Assembly: GCF_004403305.1 (NCBI RefSeq)
Contig: NZ_SOHE01000015.1
Coordinates: 1 to 64,000 of the forward strand
Direction of reading: 5' to 3'
Source: Cryobacterium frigoriphilum
Lineage (GTDB): Bacteria; Actinomycetota; Actinomycetes; Actinomycetales; Microbacteriaceae
Length of the DNA stretch: 64,000 nucleotides
Made by a program: the position numbers and the translations under genes. Below, one piece after another: positions 1 through 8,081 of the stretch. Positions within the stretch are counted from its first letter, which is position 1; each line of letters opens with the position of its first letter. The notes beneath the pieces are model-generated. The model was not told the origin of the DNA and did not search any database. It saw nothing but the letters and a program-made list of their open reading frames with translations.

Positions 1-45
1 TTCCGGGTTGCCGCGCTCGCCGCCGCCGGCCGGGGCGACGCGTGA
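1..45 (+). CDS. 3' end of an unidentified gene (partial)
   Basis: An open frame enters from the left edge and ends at the TGA at 43-45, giving only fourteen residues ending in AAAGRGDA. The stop overlaps the GTG start of the next gene (GTGA), which is the coupling style used throughout this window, so the two are probably one operon. The fragment is too short to identify. An amidohydrolase such as allantoinase would fit the neighbour, but that is only a guess. Confidence 0.45.
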   Translation, partial: FRVAALAAAGRGDA

Positions 46-1355
46 CCACGACCGGCCGGGCGGATGCTGCGGCCCCCGCCGGCACGCCGCGCTCCGGCGT
101 CACCGTGACCGGCGATACCGTGACCGGGCTGCTCGCCGAGATCGCCGCGATCGGCGCCGATCGCGTGCGTGGCGGCTACTCGCGGCCGGTGTTTTCGACC
201 GCCGAACACGATCTGCGGGCGTGGTATCTCGCCCAGGCCGCCAAGCGCGGTCTGCGGGTCGACACCGACCGCAACGGCGTGATTTGGGCGTGGTGGCCCG
301 AGGGCACGGGCGTGGATGCTGCAGCGGCGAAGGCCGTCGTCACGGGAAGCCACCTCGACTCGGTGCCGGGCGGCGGCGCCTTCGATGGGCCGCTCGGCGT
401 CGCCTCGGCGCTCGTCGCCGTCGACCTGCTGCGTGCCCGCGGGGTGCGCCCGCTCTGCCCCTTCGCGCTCGCCGTGTTTCCCGAGGAGGAGGGCTCCCGC
501 TTCGGAGTCGCCTGCCTCGGCTCCCGACTGCTCACCGGTACGATCGACCCTGATCGGGCCCGGTCTCTCACCGACCTGAACGGCGACACCTTCGCCGAGG
601 TCGCCGCCCGCAACGGCCTCGACCCCCGCTTCGTCGGCACCGACCCCGAGTCGGTCGCCCGCCTCGGCACCTTCGTCGAGCTGCACGTCGAGCAGGGCCG
701 CGGCCTCATCGATGCGCAGCAGAGCGTGGGCATCGGCAGCGCCGTGCTCGGCCACGGGCGTTGGCGGCTGAGCGTGTCGGGGGAGGGCAACCACGCCGGC
801 ACCACTCTCATGGCGGACCGTAAAGACCCCATGGTGGCCGCGGCGCGACTGGTCGTGCTCGTGCGCGACACCGCTCGAGCCCACCCGCAGGCACGTGCCA
901 CTGTCGGCCGCCTGCAGCCGGTACCCGGCGGCACCAATGTCATCGCCAGCCGGGTCGACCTGTGGCTTGACGCGCGGCACATGGATGACGCGGTGACGGC
1001 ATCCGTCGTCGCCGAGATCTACGCCGGAGCCGAGCTGATCGCCGCCGAAGAGGGCTGCACGGTCACGCTCACCGAGGAATCGCTCAGCGCCACCGTGCAC
1101 TTCGACCCGGCGCTGCGCGACCGGCTCGCCGTGGTGTTGCCGGGAGCCCCGGTGCTCGACACCGGCGCCGGCCACGACGCGGCCATTCTGAGCGGGTTCG
1201 TGTCGACCGCCATGCTGTTCGTGCGCAACCCCTCCGGCATCTCACATTCGCCAGAGGAATACGTCGAAGACAGCGATGCCGAGGCCGGCGCCGCGGCGCT
1301 CGCCGACGCGCTGCAGGCCCTGCTCGTCCCGACCGATCAGGGGACTGTCGCCTAA
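42..1355 (+). CDS. M20-family N-carbamoyl-L-amino-acid hydrolase / allantoate amidohydrolase
   Basis: This 437-residue protein is a zinc-dependent M20 amidohydrolase, a family that hydrolyses N-carbamoyl amino acids or allantoate and releases ammonia and CO2. The metal site is visible: GSHLDSVPGGGAFDG near residues 102-116 supplies the first His and Asp ligands, FPEEEGSRFG near 150 supplies the catalytic Glu pair, then LHVEQG, and a C-terminal SGISHSPEEY gives the last His. Length matches the family. The GTG start at 42 overlaps the upstream stop. An XRE-cupin regulator follows 9 bases downstream, and nitrogen genes lie further on, which fits nitrogen scavenging from purine or hydantoin compounds. 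Allantoate and carbamoyl-amino-acid substrates cannot be told apart from sequence. Confidence 0.85.
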   Translation: MTTTGRADAAAPAGTPRSGVTVTGDTVTGLLAEIAAIGADRVRGGYSRPVFSTAEHDLRAWYLAQAAKRGLRVDTDRNGVIWAWWPEGTGVDAAAAKAVVTGSHLDSVPGGGAFDGPLGVASALVAVDLLRARGVRPLCPFALAVFPEEEGSRFGVACLGSRLLTGTIDPDRARSLTDLNGDTFAEVAARNGLDPRFVGTDPESVARLGTFVELHVEQGRGLIDAQQSVGIGSAVLGHGRWRLSVSGEGNHAGTTLMADRKDPMVAAARLVVLVRDTARAHPQARATVGRLQPVPGGTNVIASRVDLWLDARHMDDAVTASVVAEIYAGAELIAAEEGCTVTLTEESLSATVHFDPALRDRLAVVLPGAPVLDTGAGHDAAILSGFVSTAMLFVRNPSGISHSPEEYVEDSDAEAGAAALADALQALLVPTDQGTVA

Positions 1356-1364
1356 GATCGGAGG

Positions 1365-1955
1365 GTGTCAGACATCGCGGAGTCCAAGCCTCTACCCGGT
1401 GCCCTCGAGCGCGTCATCGCCACTCAGGTGCGGTACTACCGCGCAGAGGTCGGGCTCTCCGCGGCCGATCTCGCGGTGCGCACGGGCCTGTCGAAGGCGA
1501 TGATCAGCAAGGTCGAGAGCGCGAGCACCTCGTGCTCCCTGACCACCCTGCAGCGCCTCGCCGAAGGCCTGAACGTGCCGGTCACTGCCCTGTTCCGTGG
1601 CGCCGACACCGACCGCGACGCGACGTTCACCAAGAGCGGCGAGGGCAGTCTGAGCGTGCGCAGCGGCACCCAGCACGGCCACGAATATCGGGTTCTGGGC
1701 ACGCTCAAGGGCCGCTCCGATGCGATCGAACCGACCCTGGTCACGCTCACCGACGCCTCCGATATCTTTCCGCTGTTCCAGCATCCGGGCACCGAATTTC
1801 TCTACATGCTCAGCGGAATCATGGTCTACGGCCACGGCGCCTACGAGTACACCATGCATCCCGGAGATTCCCTGCTGCTCGACGGCGAGGGCCCCCACGG
1901 CCCCCTCAAACTCATCTCCCTGCCGATCAGCTTCCTCGCGATCACCGCCCCGTAG
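1365..1955 (+). CDS. XRE-family transcriptional regulator with C-terminal cupin domain
   Basis: This is a 196-residue DNA-binding protein. Residues about 17-72 form an XRE helix-turn-helix (AADLAVRTGLSKAMISKVE is the recognition region) and residues about 115-190 form a small cupin barrel (HPGTEFLYMLSG, YTMHPGDSLLLDG). Such regulators usually sense a small metabolite in the cupin and control an adjacent catabolic operon. The start is GTG at 1365 behind GGAG in cggaggGTG, 9 bases after the amidohydrolase stop, so it is probably co-transcribed with it. The effector is unknown. It could regulate the amidohydrolase or the N-demethylase modules beyond the repeat block. Confidence 0.85.
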   Translation: MSDIAESKPLPGALERVIATQVRYYRAEVGLSAADLAVRTGLSKAMISKVESASTSCSLTTLQRLAEGLNVPVTALFRGADTDRDATFTKSGEGSLSVRSGTQHGHEYRVLGTLKGRSDAIEPTLVTLTDASDIFPLFQHPGTEFLYMLSGIMVYGHGAYEYTMHPGDSLLLDGEGPHGPLKLISLPISFLAITAP

Positions 1956-2271
1956 ACCGCCCAAGGGGCCGTTTCTGGCTTCTCGTTCACGAGAAGCCAG
2001 AAAACGCCCCATGTCAGGCATTTACATTCCGCGAGAAGCCAAAAATGGCCCCTTGAACCGGTTTCAAGGGGCCATTTTTGGCTTCTCGCCCTCTGGCCAG
2101 GCCGCCCAAGGGGCCATTTTTGGCGTCTCGTTCACGAGAAGCCAGAAAAGGCCCCATGCCGTCGCGGTGGAGCGTCAGTCGGGCTCCGCGGGCGGATGCC
2201 ACGCGCGAGTCCGGAGGCCCGGCGACCGGCGGCCAGTCACCACGACTGCTCACTCGCGGAAAAAGTACGGC
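1956..2271. other. Gene-free gap between convergent genes, filled by palindromic repeats
   Basis: This 316-base gap separates the XRE regulator (rightward) from the left N-demethylase operon (leftward). The repeat block at 1963-2155 fills its left two thirds. In 2156-2271 I see no credible gene or RNA. Because transcription converges here, the hairpins could end both transcripts. Confidence 0.7.
1963..2155. repeat. Three large hairpins built from one 21-base module in alternating orientation
   Basis: A 21-base module that starts GGGGCC, passes through a T-rich centre and ends GGCTTCTCG occurs six times, alternately direct and inverted. Hairpin 1 (1965-2010) has 21-base arms and a TTCA loop with two central mismatches. 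Hairpin 2 (2031-2089) has perfect 27-base arms and a 5-base loop but the opposite polarity, opening with the CGAGAAGCC end. Hairpin 3 (2110-2155) repeats hairpin 1 with a few changes. The arms are T/A-richer at the centre than surrounding DNA. This resembles a REP/BIME-like element or a strong bidirectional terminator. I did not see the module elsewhere in the window. Confidence 0.85.
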
Positions 2272-3321
2272 TCAGGGGGCGAGCAGCCAGTCGGCGGCCT
2301 GGTGTCGAAACCGGGTGAGGCCCTTGTACTCGGCCATGTCCTCCGGCAGCTCCTCGAGAACCCGCCCAACCCGTTCGCGCCAGGCCGGCACGGTGGCGAT
2401 CTCCGCGAGGGAGATCAGGTAGGTGCGCACGAGAAAGAGAATGGCACCGGATGTCGGCAGCCGAATCAGGTGCTGCACCTCCACCCGCAGATGCATCCGA
2501 TCGGCGAAGTTGGGGTCATCCTCGATCAGGCGACGATCACGACCCCACTCCGGATAGACGTCGGTGCTCGTGTCGAGGCGCCGGTCCACGGTCATGCTCC
2601 AGTTGGTGCGGCGAAACGTCTCGCCCGGCTGCAGGTGCATCAAAAACTGTTCGGCCCGGCTCACGATGCGTTCCCCGTGCACCCGCGGCACCGGCCCGTG
2701 AATCTCGGCGAAGCGCATGCCCACGTCGAAGCCGAGGCACCAGTCGGCGGCGAAGGTCACAACGCCGGCATCGAGCCAGAGCGCTCCTTCACGTTCGTCG
2801 AGAATGGCGATGTCGTCCTGAATCTGGCCGCTGATGAATTCGAGCGGGTCGACGCCGAGCGAGGAATCGTCACCGACCGTGAACTCGAGGCTCAGGCCGA
2901 GCAGGTCGTTGCGCCAGGTGCAGTGCCGTCCGTCGCGGGTGTACGCCATCAGATCGGGATATTCCGTGGCGAGAATGGGCAGCAGTGTCGTGATCGTGTC
3001 CCATACTGCAGGGCGCATATGTTCGAGGGTCTGGCATCGGCTCGGGTCGCGCTGCACAATTCGGGCGCGTTCGGCGAGTTCGCTCGCGTAGTCGGCGTCG
3101 ATGTCGAGCACTCGGGCGCCCCAGCCGCCGGCCTCGGTGGCCACAAACTTCGGGGCCGCCTCGACATTGGTGCCGTACCGGTACTGGTCCGCCGGAAACG
3201 GAAAAGGCAGCGTCACGGCGCGCGCCGCAATCGGTACCGCCGGCGCGGGGGGTGCCGGCGCGGAGGGTGCGGGCGCTGATGCGGCGCTTGCAGTCGTGTG
3301 GGCAGGGGGCGAGAGGGTCAC
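2272..3321 (-). CDS. Heme-dependent oxidative N-demethylase family catalytic subunit (DUF3445), left copy
   Basis: The 349-residue protein belongs to the DUF3445/HODM family, heme proteins that oxidatively remove N-methyl groups (dimethylamine monooxygenase and relatives). The family signature EIHGPVPR, likely part of the heme pocket, lies near the middle and is followed by SRAEQFLMHL and RRTNW. The GTG start at 3321 overlaps the reductase stop (GTGA), so it is the last gene of the leftward operon. A long open frame continues upstream of this start but only reads the reductase gene out of frame. The right copy at 6953-8017 shares the same motifs. The first ~35 residues are a low-complexity Ala/Pro/Ser tail. 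The exact amine substrate is not readable. Confidence 0.8.
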   Translation of the reverse strand: MTLSPPAHTTASAASAPAPSAPAPPAPAVPIAARAVTLPFPFPADQYRYGTNVEAAPKFVATEAGGWGARVLDIDADYASELAERARIVQRDPSRCQTLEHMRPAVWDTITTLLPILATEYPDLMAYTRDGRHCTWRNDLLGLSLEFTVGDDSSLGVDPLEFISGQIQDDIAILDEREGALWLDAGVVTFAADWCLGFDVGMRFAEIHGPVPRVHGERIVSRAEQFLMHLQPGETFRRTNWSMTVDRRLDTSTDVYPEWGRDRRLIEDDPNFADRMHLRVEVQHLIRLPTSGAILFLVRTYLISLAEIATVPAWRERVGRVLEELPEDMAEYKGLTRFRHQAADWLLAP

Positions 3322-4307
3322 AGGTCGAGCTCCAGTTCGTTCTCGTGGCCGCGACTCACGCAGCACATCATGGTGTCGTTGGCGGCCTTGCCCTCGGGGC
3401 TGAGGTAGAGGTCCCGGTGCTGGGGCTTTCCGGCGAGCACCGGAAGGGCGCACTCTCCGCAGATTCCGCGGCGGCACAGGTTGAGCACGGCAGTTCCGAC
3501 CGCTTCGAGGGCCTCGAGCAGGGACTGCCCGGCGGCGACCGGCACGCTGCGGGCGCTGCGGGCCAGGCGCACGGTGAAGGGGGCGCCCGGGTCGAGGGTG
3601 GCGGCCCCGAACAGCTCGTAGTGCACGCGTTTGTCGGGCCAGCCGGCCTCGGCGGCCGCGAGCAGTACGGCATCCGTGAAGCCCTGCGGGCCACAGATAT
3701 AGAGGTGTGTGCCGACCGGCTGGCTGCGCAGGCGTTGCTCCAGGGTGCGGCGAAACTGTTCGCGGGTGGTGCTCTCGACGAGGTCGTCGATGCCGAACCC
3801 TCGTGCCTCGTCGAGGTGTGCCGCGGTGCCGGGCCGGTAGGAGTACAGCAGCGACACCGAGCGGTTCCAGTCCCGGGCGGCCGCGAGGTGCGAGAGCATC
3901 GGCGTGATGCCGATGCCGGCCGCGATCAACAGGTGGTGCTTCGCTGTGGCAACGGGAGCAAACGCGCTGCGGGGCCGGGAAACCTGAACGGTGGTACCGA
4001 GCGGCAGGGCGTGCAGAGCGGTCGAGCCGCCCGCACCTCCCGGCAGTCGCAGCACCGAGATCGTGTACTCCAGCGGATGCACCCCGCTGCCGGTCAGGGA
4101 ATAGGCGTTCGTGCGCTCACCGCAGCGCACCAGAATGTGGCTGCCCGGCACGAATTCTGGCAGCACCGCGCCGTTCGGTGCGCGCAGCGTGAAGGCCCGG
4201 ATCTGCGACGTGAGGTCGACGACGCTCGTCAGGGTGAGGCTCAGTGCGTTCGGGATCGGGGGAGTCGACACGAGCGGCGGCACAGTGTCGGCGAGTACGG
4301 CGCTCAC
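3318..4307 (-). CDS. Phthalate-dioxygenase-reductase-type electron transfer subunit (flavin, NAD(P)H, 2Fe-2S), left copy
   Basis: This 329-residue reductase would pass electrons from NAD(P)H through flavin and a [2Fe-2S] centre to the heme N-demethylase. A flavin-binding barrel carries NAYSLTGSG, a nucleotide-binding fold carries LLIAAGIGITPMLSH, and a C-terminal plant-type ferredoxin domain carries CRRGICGEC with the fourth Cys in MMCCVSRG. The domain order (flavin, NAD, ferredoxin last) is that of phthalate dioxygenase reductase. The start is GTG at 4307, overlapping the preceding stop; a longer upstream extension exists but reads through the previous gene. In dimethylamine monooxygenase systems such a reductase is an essential subunit. 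Confidence 0.85.
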   Translation of the reverse strand: MSAVLADTVPPLVSTPPIPNALSLTLTSVVDLTSQIRAFTLRAPNGAVLPEFVPGSHILVRCGERTNAYSLTGSGVHPLEYTISVLRLPGGAGGSTALHALPLGTTVQVSRPRSAFAPVATAKHHLLIAAGIGITPMLSHLAAARDWNRSVSLLYSYRPGTAAHLDEARGFGIDDLVESTTREQFRRTLEQRLRSQPVGTHLYICGPQGFTDAVLLAAAEAGWPDKRVHYELFGAATLDPGAPFTVRLARSARSVPVAAGQSLLEALEAVGTAVLNLCRRGICGECALPVLAGKPQHRDLYLSPEGKAANDTMMCCVSRGHENELELDL

Positions 4308-4813
4308 GAGAGCTCTTCGGCGTTGACCATGAAGCCCAGATATGACGCGGTGCGCCGAGAGTAGTGGTGGTAGATCAGCATGAGAGCGTCGCAGCCGGTA
4401 CAGGGCACGGTGCCTCCGATCGGTTCGGTGGTCTCGGTCAGGGTCTTGCAGTGGGCACACAGCACCTGGCGACGAGCGTGCGAGGTGACCACGAGGGTGA
4501 GCTCCTCATCGAGGGCGCCGCAGTCCAGCGCGGTCGCCCTGGCGAGGTAGACATCCGTTTCGGGGCCCGCGAGCAGCAGGCGAAAGCCCACCGTGGAGGT
4601 CGCGAGCATGGTGCGCAGTCGGGTGAGGGCCGCGCTGTCCGCCCGGGCGGCCGCGAACTCGCACCACCGCGCGGCGAGGTGCGAGCCGCGCGGCCACGTG
4701 TTCAGTGCGGCCGCGCGGCCATCGTCGCCGAACGACACCACGAGAATTTCGCGGGCCGTGGCAAGCAGAGCCCCCGGGGTGGCCCGCGGAACGCTCGTGA
4801 AGGAGGTCGTCAT
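4304..4813 (-). CDS. DmmA-like small subunit with C-terminal zinc-ribbon, left copy
   Basis: This 169-residue protein resembles the DmmA-like subunit of dimethylamine monooxygenase. The N-terminal half is an alpha/beta domain without clear catalytic motifs. The C-terminal part has two CxxC pairs (CAHC and CTGC, about 17 residues apart), typical of a zinc ribbon, followed by HHYSRRTASYLGFMV. It sits between the cupin gene (2-base gap) and the reductase (4-base overlap). The right-hand copy at 5410 has the same layout, including the HxxSxxxxSFLASMV-like tail. Its role is probably structural or in electron transfer; that is inferred from context. Confidence 0.7.
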   Translation of the reverse strand: MTTSFTSVPRATPGALLATAREILVVSFGDDGRAAALNTWPRGSHLAARWCEFAAARADSAALTRLRTMLATSTVGFRLLLAGPETDVYLARATALDCGALDEELTLVVTSHARRQVLCAHCKTLTETTEPIGGTVPCTGCDALMLIYHHYSRRTASYLGFMVNAEELS

Positions 4814-4815
4814 GG

Positions 4816-5211
4816 TTAGGGGGCGAAGGTACGGGCGCCGACGTAGAAGCCGAGGGCGTAGTCATCCGTCTCGAATTTGACCGTCGTGCCCTTCGGGAAG
4901 AAGAGCACGTCCCTGGCCTTGGCGCGGGTGACCTCGCCGGTGGCCTGATCGGTGAGGATGAATTCGCCCTCGACGACGACCTTCATTTCGTCATAGGTGT
5001 ACTCGTAGACCAGGGGTGCAGAGGCCTTGAGCTCGAAGAAGCCCGAGCTGATGGCGGCACCCTCCGGGTTGGACAGGGCGTCACCGATGAATCCCTCGGA
5101 GCCCAGGATATTCATGCTCGGCAGGTTGAGGAAGGCGTTTTCGACCTTGTGGATGGATCCGGCCTTGGTGAGGGTGCCGTTCAATTCGGCGGTAGTGGTG
5201 TCGAGTGTCAT
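4816..5211 (-). CDS. EutQ-like cupin domain protein, first gene of the left N-demethylase operon
   Basis: This is a 131-residue single-domain cupin. The second half carries the barrel motifs (YTYDEMKVVVEGEFILTD, then KARDVLFFPKGTTVKFET), similar to the cupin of ethanolamine-utilisation protein EutQ. ATG at 5211 is preceded by GGAGA at a good distance. It is the promoter-proximal gene and is followed by the DmmA-like gene after 2 bases. The right-hand module has no such gene, so this cupin is the main structural difference between the two copies. It might bind a small amine or metal, or act as an accessory enzyme; no function is established here. Confidence 0.7.
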   Translation of the reverse strand: MTLDTTTAELNGTLTKAGSIHKVENAFLNLPSMNILGSEGFIGDALSNPEGAAISSGFFELKASAPLVYEYTYDEMKVVVEGEFILTDQATGEVTRAKARDVLFFPKGTTVKFETDDYALGFYVGARTFAP

Positions 5212-5409
5212 GGGATGGTCTCCTTCAGGAAGTTGTTGAACTTGCGTAACCAAGAATTACTCTCAGGAAACTCTTCGCAGGTTTCCACCGTGTTAAATCC
5301 CCTCGATTCAATCCGGTTTCTACTCGAACGGGGGTGGTGGCCGGTGATTGCAACCCCGAATTTACACCGGTGAAACACGAAATCGTTGAATAGCAGTGAA
5401 CATAGTTGC
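5212..5409. promoter_or_regulatory. Divergent promoter region between the two N-demethylase operons
   Basis: This 198-base region is clearly more AT-rich than its surroundings and separates two operons that run away from each other. A perfect 8-base palindrome CACCGGTG with flanking TT/AA lies at 5362-5375 and could be an operator. Individual -35/-10 boxes cannot be assigned with confidence. A shared operator here would co-regulate both copies. Confidence 0.6.
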
Positions 5410-5949
5410 ATGACACTCATCGTTTATCCGCCGGCCCGCAGTCTTCCGCAGTGGCCCAGTGCAGATCTCGACCGGTCTGCCGCATCGCACCTCATCATCG
5501 GCGTCGGAGGCGAGGCCGAAGCCGCCACCGCCCGTGCCGTGTTCGGCCAGGCGCAGGGCCTCGCGCCGACGACCATGCTGCATTTCGCCGAGTTTGGCGC
5601 TCCGCAGTCAGCCGCCCTTGCCGACGCGCTCAGCGCCAGCCGCGTCGGTGCCCGCGTCTACATTGTCGGCGGCCGGTACGACGTGCTGCAGGCCCTGGCT
5701 CTGGCCCGCTCTTCCGGAGTGCTGCCGCCCGAACTTCGCTGCCGGGTCACGCACACCCGGGATCTTCCCCTGTTCTGCGCGCACTGCCGGCAGACCAGCC
5801 GGGTTGTGGGCAACCCGGGCAGCGCGGTGACCTGTCCCGGCTGCGAGCGCCTGGTCGAGATCCACGCCCACAGCTCCGAGGTGCGCGGTAGTTTTCTCGC
5901 GTCGATGGTGGCACCGGCGCTCTCGCACGAACTGGCCGTGGCGGCATGA
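5410..5949 (+). CDS. DmmA-like small subunit with C-terminal zinc-ribbon, right copy
   Basis: This 179-residue paralogue of the protein at 4304-4813 has an N-terminal alpha/beta domain (HLIIGVGGEAEAATARAVFG) and a C-terminal zinc ribbon with CAHC and CPGC, followed by HAHSSEVRGSFLASMV. ATG at 5410 gives a natural N-terminus, but the ribosome site is weak; an in-frame TTG at 5386 would add 8 residues. The gene ends overlapping the next start (ATGA). The family link to dimethylamine monooxygenase subunit DmmA is from recognition of the zinc-ribbon tail and the operon, so it is moderately secure. Confidence 0.72.
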   Translation: MTLIVYPPARSLPQWPSADLDRSAASHLIIGVGGEAEAATARAVFGQAQGLAPTTMLHFAEFGAPQSAALADALSASRVGARVYIVGGRYDVLQALALARSSGVLPPELRCRVTHTRDLPLFCAHCRQTSRVVGNPGSAVTCPGCERLVEIHAHSSEVRGSFLASMVAPALSHELAVAA

Positions 5950-6953
5950 ACCTGCTGGCGGTCGAGTCGCCGTCGGTGCACGCGCATCCGTCGTCGGAAA
6001 CCCGCCTGCGGCAGCTCGCCGTCATCGCCGTCACACGCCTCACCGAGACCATCACGCACTTCGAGTGTGCCGATCCGGCCGGCGGTCGGCTGGTCTCGTA
6101 CGAACCCGGCAGCCACCTGATCGTGACCGCCGGCGCGGTGCGCAACACCTATTCACTCGTCGGAGACGGCGTGAACCCCCTCAGCTACGGCATTTCGGTG
6201 CTGCGCCGCGAACCGGGCGACCCGGCCGCGTCGGGCGGGTCAGCTTGGCTGCACGACACCCTGCACGTCGGGTCGACGGTCATGGTCGAGGGGCCGCGCT
6301 CCCTGTTCGCGCCCCGCACGACGGCTCGCCGGTCGCTGCTCGTGGCCGGCGGCATCGGCGTCACTCCGATTCTCTCCCACGCCAGGGCCGCGGCTCGCTG
6401 GGGCCGACCGGCCGAGGTCGTCTACGTTTACCGCACCGGCCATGGCGCCCATGTCGACGACCTGCGCGAACTCGCCGACTCGGGCGCCATCACCCTCTTC
6501 GAGGCGCACAATCAGACGGATGCCGCGGCACTGCTTCGCGACCGGCTCGCCGCCCAGCCCATGGGCACGCACGCCTACGCCTGCGGTCCGGTCTCGCTGC
6601 TCGACACCTACCTGAGCCTCGGACAGGAGGCCGGCTGGCCCGCGGAACGACTGCACTCCGAACGCTTCGAGGTGCCGCCACAGCAGCCGGGCCTGCCCTT
6701 CACCGCGACGATCGCCTCGACCGGCGCGCGCCTCGAGGTACCGGCCGGAGTCAGCCTGCTCGACGCCCTGCTCGAACACGGCGTGCCGGTCGCGAACCTC
6801 TGCCGCAGGGGCGTCTGTGGCGAGTGCCGTATTCCGGTGCGCTCGGGCAGCATCGAACACCGCGACTACGTGCTCTCCGAACAGGAAAAATCCGCCCACA
6901 CATCCATGCTCTGCTGCGTCTCGCGCGGCGACGAAATCGAGGTCGACCTCTAG
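5946..6953 (+). CDS. Phthalate-dioxygenase-reductase-type electron transfer subunit, right copy
   Basis: This 335-residue reductase is the paralogue of 3318-4307. It carries a flavin site (NTYSLVGDG), a nucleotide-binding site (LLVAGGIGVTPILSH), an ACGP motif, and a C-terminal [2Fe-2S] domain (CRRGVCGEC plus MLCCVSRG). It should supply electrons to the heme subunit encoded next. It overlaps the DmmA-like gene by 4 bases and the heme-subunit gene by 1 base (TAGTG), so the three are translationally coupled in the same order as the left copy. Confidence 0.86.
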   Translation: MNLLAVESPSVHAHPSSETRLRQLAVIAVTRLTETITHFECADPAGGRLVSYEPGSHLIVTAGAVRNTYSLVGDGVNPLSYGISVLRREPGDPAASGGSAWLHDTLHVGSTVMVEGPRSLFAPRTTARRSLLVAGGIGVTPILSHARAAARWGRPAEVVYVYRTGHGAHVDDLRELADSGAITLFEAHNQTDAAALLRDRLAAQPMGTHAYACGPVSLLDTYLSLGQEAGWPAERLHSERFEVPPQQPGLPFTATIASTGARLEVPAGVSLLDALLEHGVPVANLCRRGVCGECRIPVRSGSIEHRDYVLSEQEKSAHTSMLCCVSRGDEIEVDL

Positions 6954-8017
6954 TGATCCAGAACACGCTGACCCCCGCCCCCGACGAGCTGGCCCCCGCC
7001 CCCGAGCTGGCCCCCGCACTCGAGCTGGCCGCGGCCGAGACCACCGCCGATCACCTCGCCGGCCTGCCGTGGCCGTTTCCCGACGACCTCACTGCCTTTC
7101 GCTACTCGGTCAACGTCGAACCCGGCCGCACCACCCGCACCACCGCGGCCGGGCAGTGGGGCAGCCACCTCGTCGATCTCGGCGGGGCCGACTACCCGGT
7201 CATCATGGCCGAACGCCGCCGCATCCTCGACGCCGATCCGGGGCGGGCGCAGATCCTCACCGGCATGATGCCCGCCTGCTGGGACCTGCTGCTCTACTAT
7301 CTGCGTGACCTCGCCGTGTCGTACCCGGGCATCATGCACCTTGACGAAGACCCTGACGGCGTCCACTTCCACTGGCAAAACGACGTACTCGGCACCGACC
7401 AGCATTTCGTGCTCGGCGACCTCGGGAGCCTCGGACTCGACCCGCTGACCTTTCTCGGCCGCGAGGTACCCGACGATCTGCTGCTCGTCAAGGAGCGCGA
7501 CGGCCAGCTCTTCTTCGACGCCGGACTCGTCACCTTCGCCGCCGCCTGGTCGGTCACCTTCGACGTCGGCATGAACTTTCGCGAGATCCACGGCCCGGTG
7601 CCGCGCATGACCGGCGAGGGCATGACGAGCCGCGCCGAGCAGTTCCTGATGCAGCTGCCGGCCGACAAGCTCTACCGCCGGGCCAACTGGACCCTCTCCG
7701 CCTCCGGCTCCCGCAAACTCGACATCAGCCTCGAAGAGTTTCCCGAGTGGACCGACGACCTGCCGCAGCTCGTGCAGCGACGCGACTTCGGCCAGCTGCA
7801 GCTACGCATCGAACTCGAACACTTCGTGCGGCTGCCAATGTCGGGCGCCATCACCTTCTGCATTCGCACCTTCATGGCCTCCCTCGCCGAGATCAAGACC
7901 GTACCCGTCTGGCGTGACCAGCTCGCACAGGTGCTCGCCGAATTGCCGGAGGACATGGCCGCCTACAAGGGCTTTCTTGGCCATCAAGCGGATGCCGCCG
8001 CCTGGCTCCGCTCCTAA
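6953..8017 (+). CDS. Heme-dependent oxidative N-demethylase family catalytic subunit (DUF3445), right copy
   Basis: This 354-residue DUF3445 protein is the paralogue of the left copy. The conserved core EIHGPVPRM, SRAEQFLMQL and RRANW is present near residues 205-240. GTG at 6953 overlaps the reductase stop. The first ~25 residues are a repetitive APxELAPxPELAP stretch not expected in the fold, so the true start or this tail may vary. Products of the reaction would be formaldehyde and a less methylated amine. Downstream by 64 bases is an ammonium transporter, linking the operon to nitrogen supply. Confidence 0.8.
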   Translation: MIQNTLTPAPDELAPAPELAPALELAAAETTADHLAGLPWPFPDDLTAFRYSVNVEPGRTTRTTAAGQWGSHLVDLGGADYPVIMAERRRILDADPGRAQILTGMMPACWDLLLYYLRDLAVSYPGIMHLDEDPDGVHFHWQNDVLGTDQHFVLGDLGSLGLDPLTFLGREVPDDLLLVKERDGQLFFDAGLVTFAAAWSVTFDVGMNFREIHGPVPRMTGEGMTSRAEQFLMQLPADKLYRRANWTLSASGSRKLDISLEEFPEWTDDLPQLVQRRDFGQLQLRIELEHFVRLPMSGAITFCIRTFMASLAEIKTVPVWRDQLAQVLAELPEDMAAYKGFLGHQADAAAWLRS

Positions 8018-8081
8018 ATCCCACCCCGTTCACCCCCTGCACTTTCACACCCCTGCACCTTGACACCCTGGAGTTGACACA

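Noticed and set aside
1963-2155. CRISPR array
   Set aside because: The repeats alternate in orientation and are not separated by unique spacers of constant length; no cas genes are present.
1720-3279. Plus-strand open frame running through the palindromic repeats and across the left heme subunit gene
   Set aside because: It starts inside the XRE-cupin gene in another frame, has no ribosome site and lies antisense to the DUF3445 gene.
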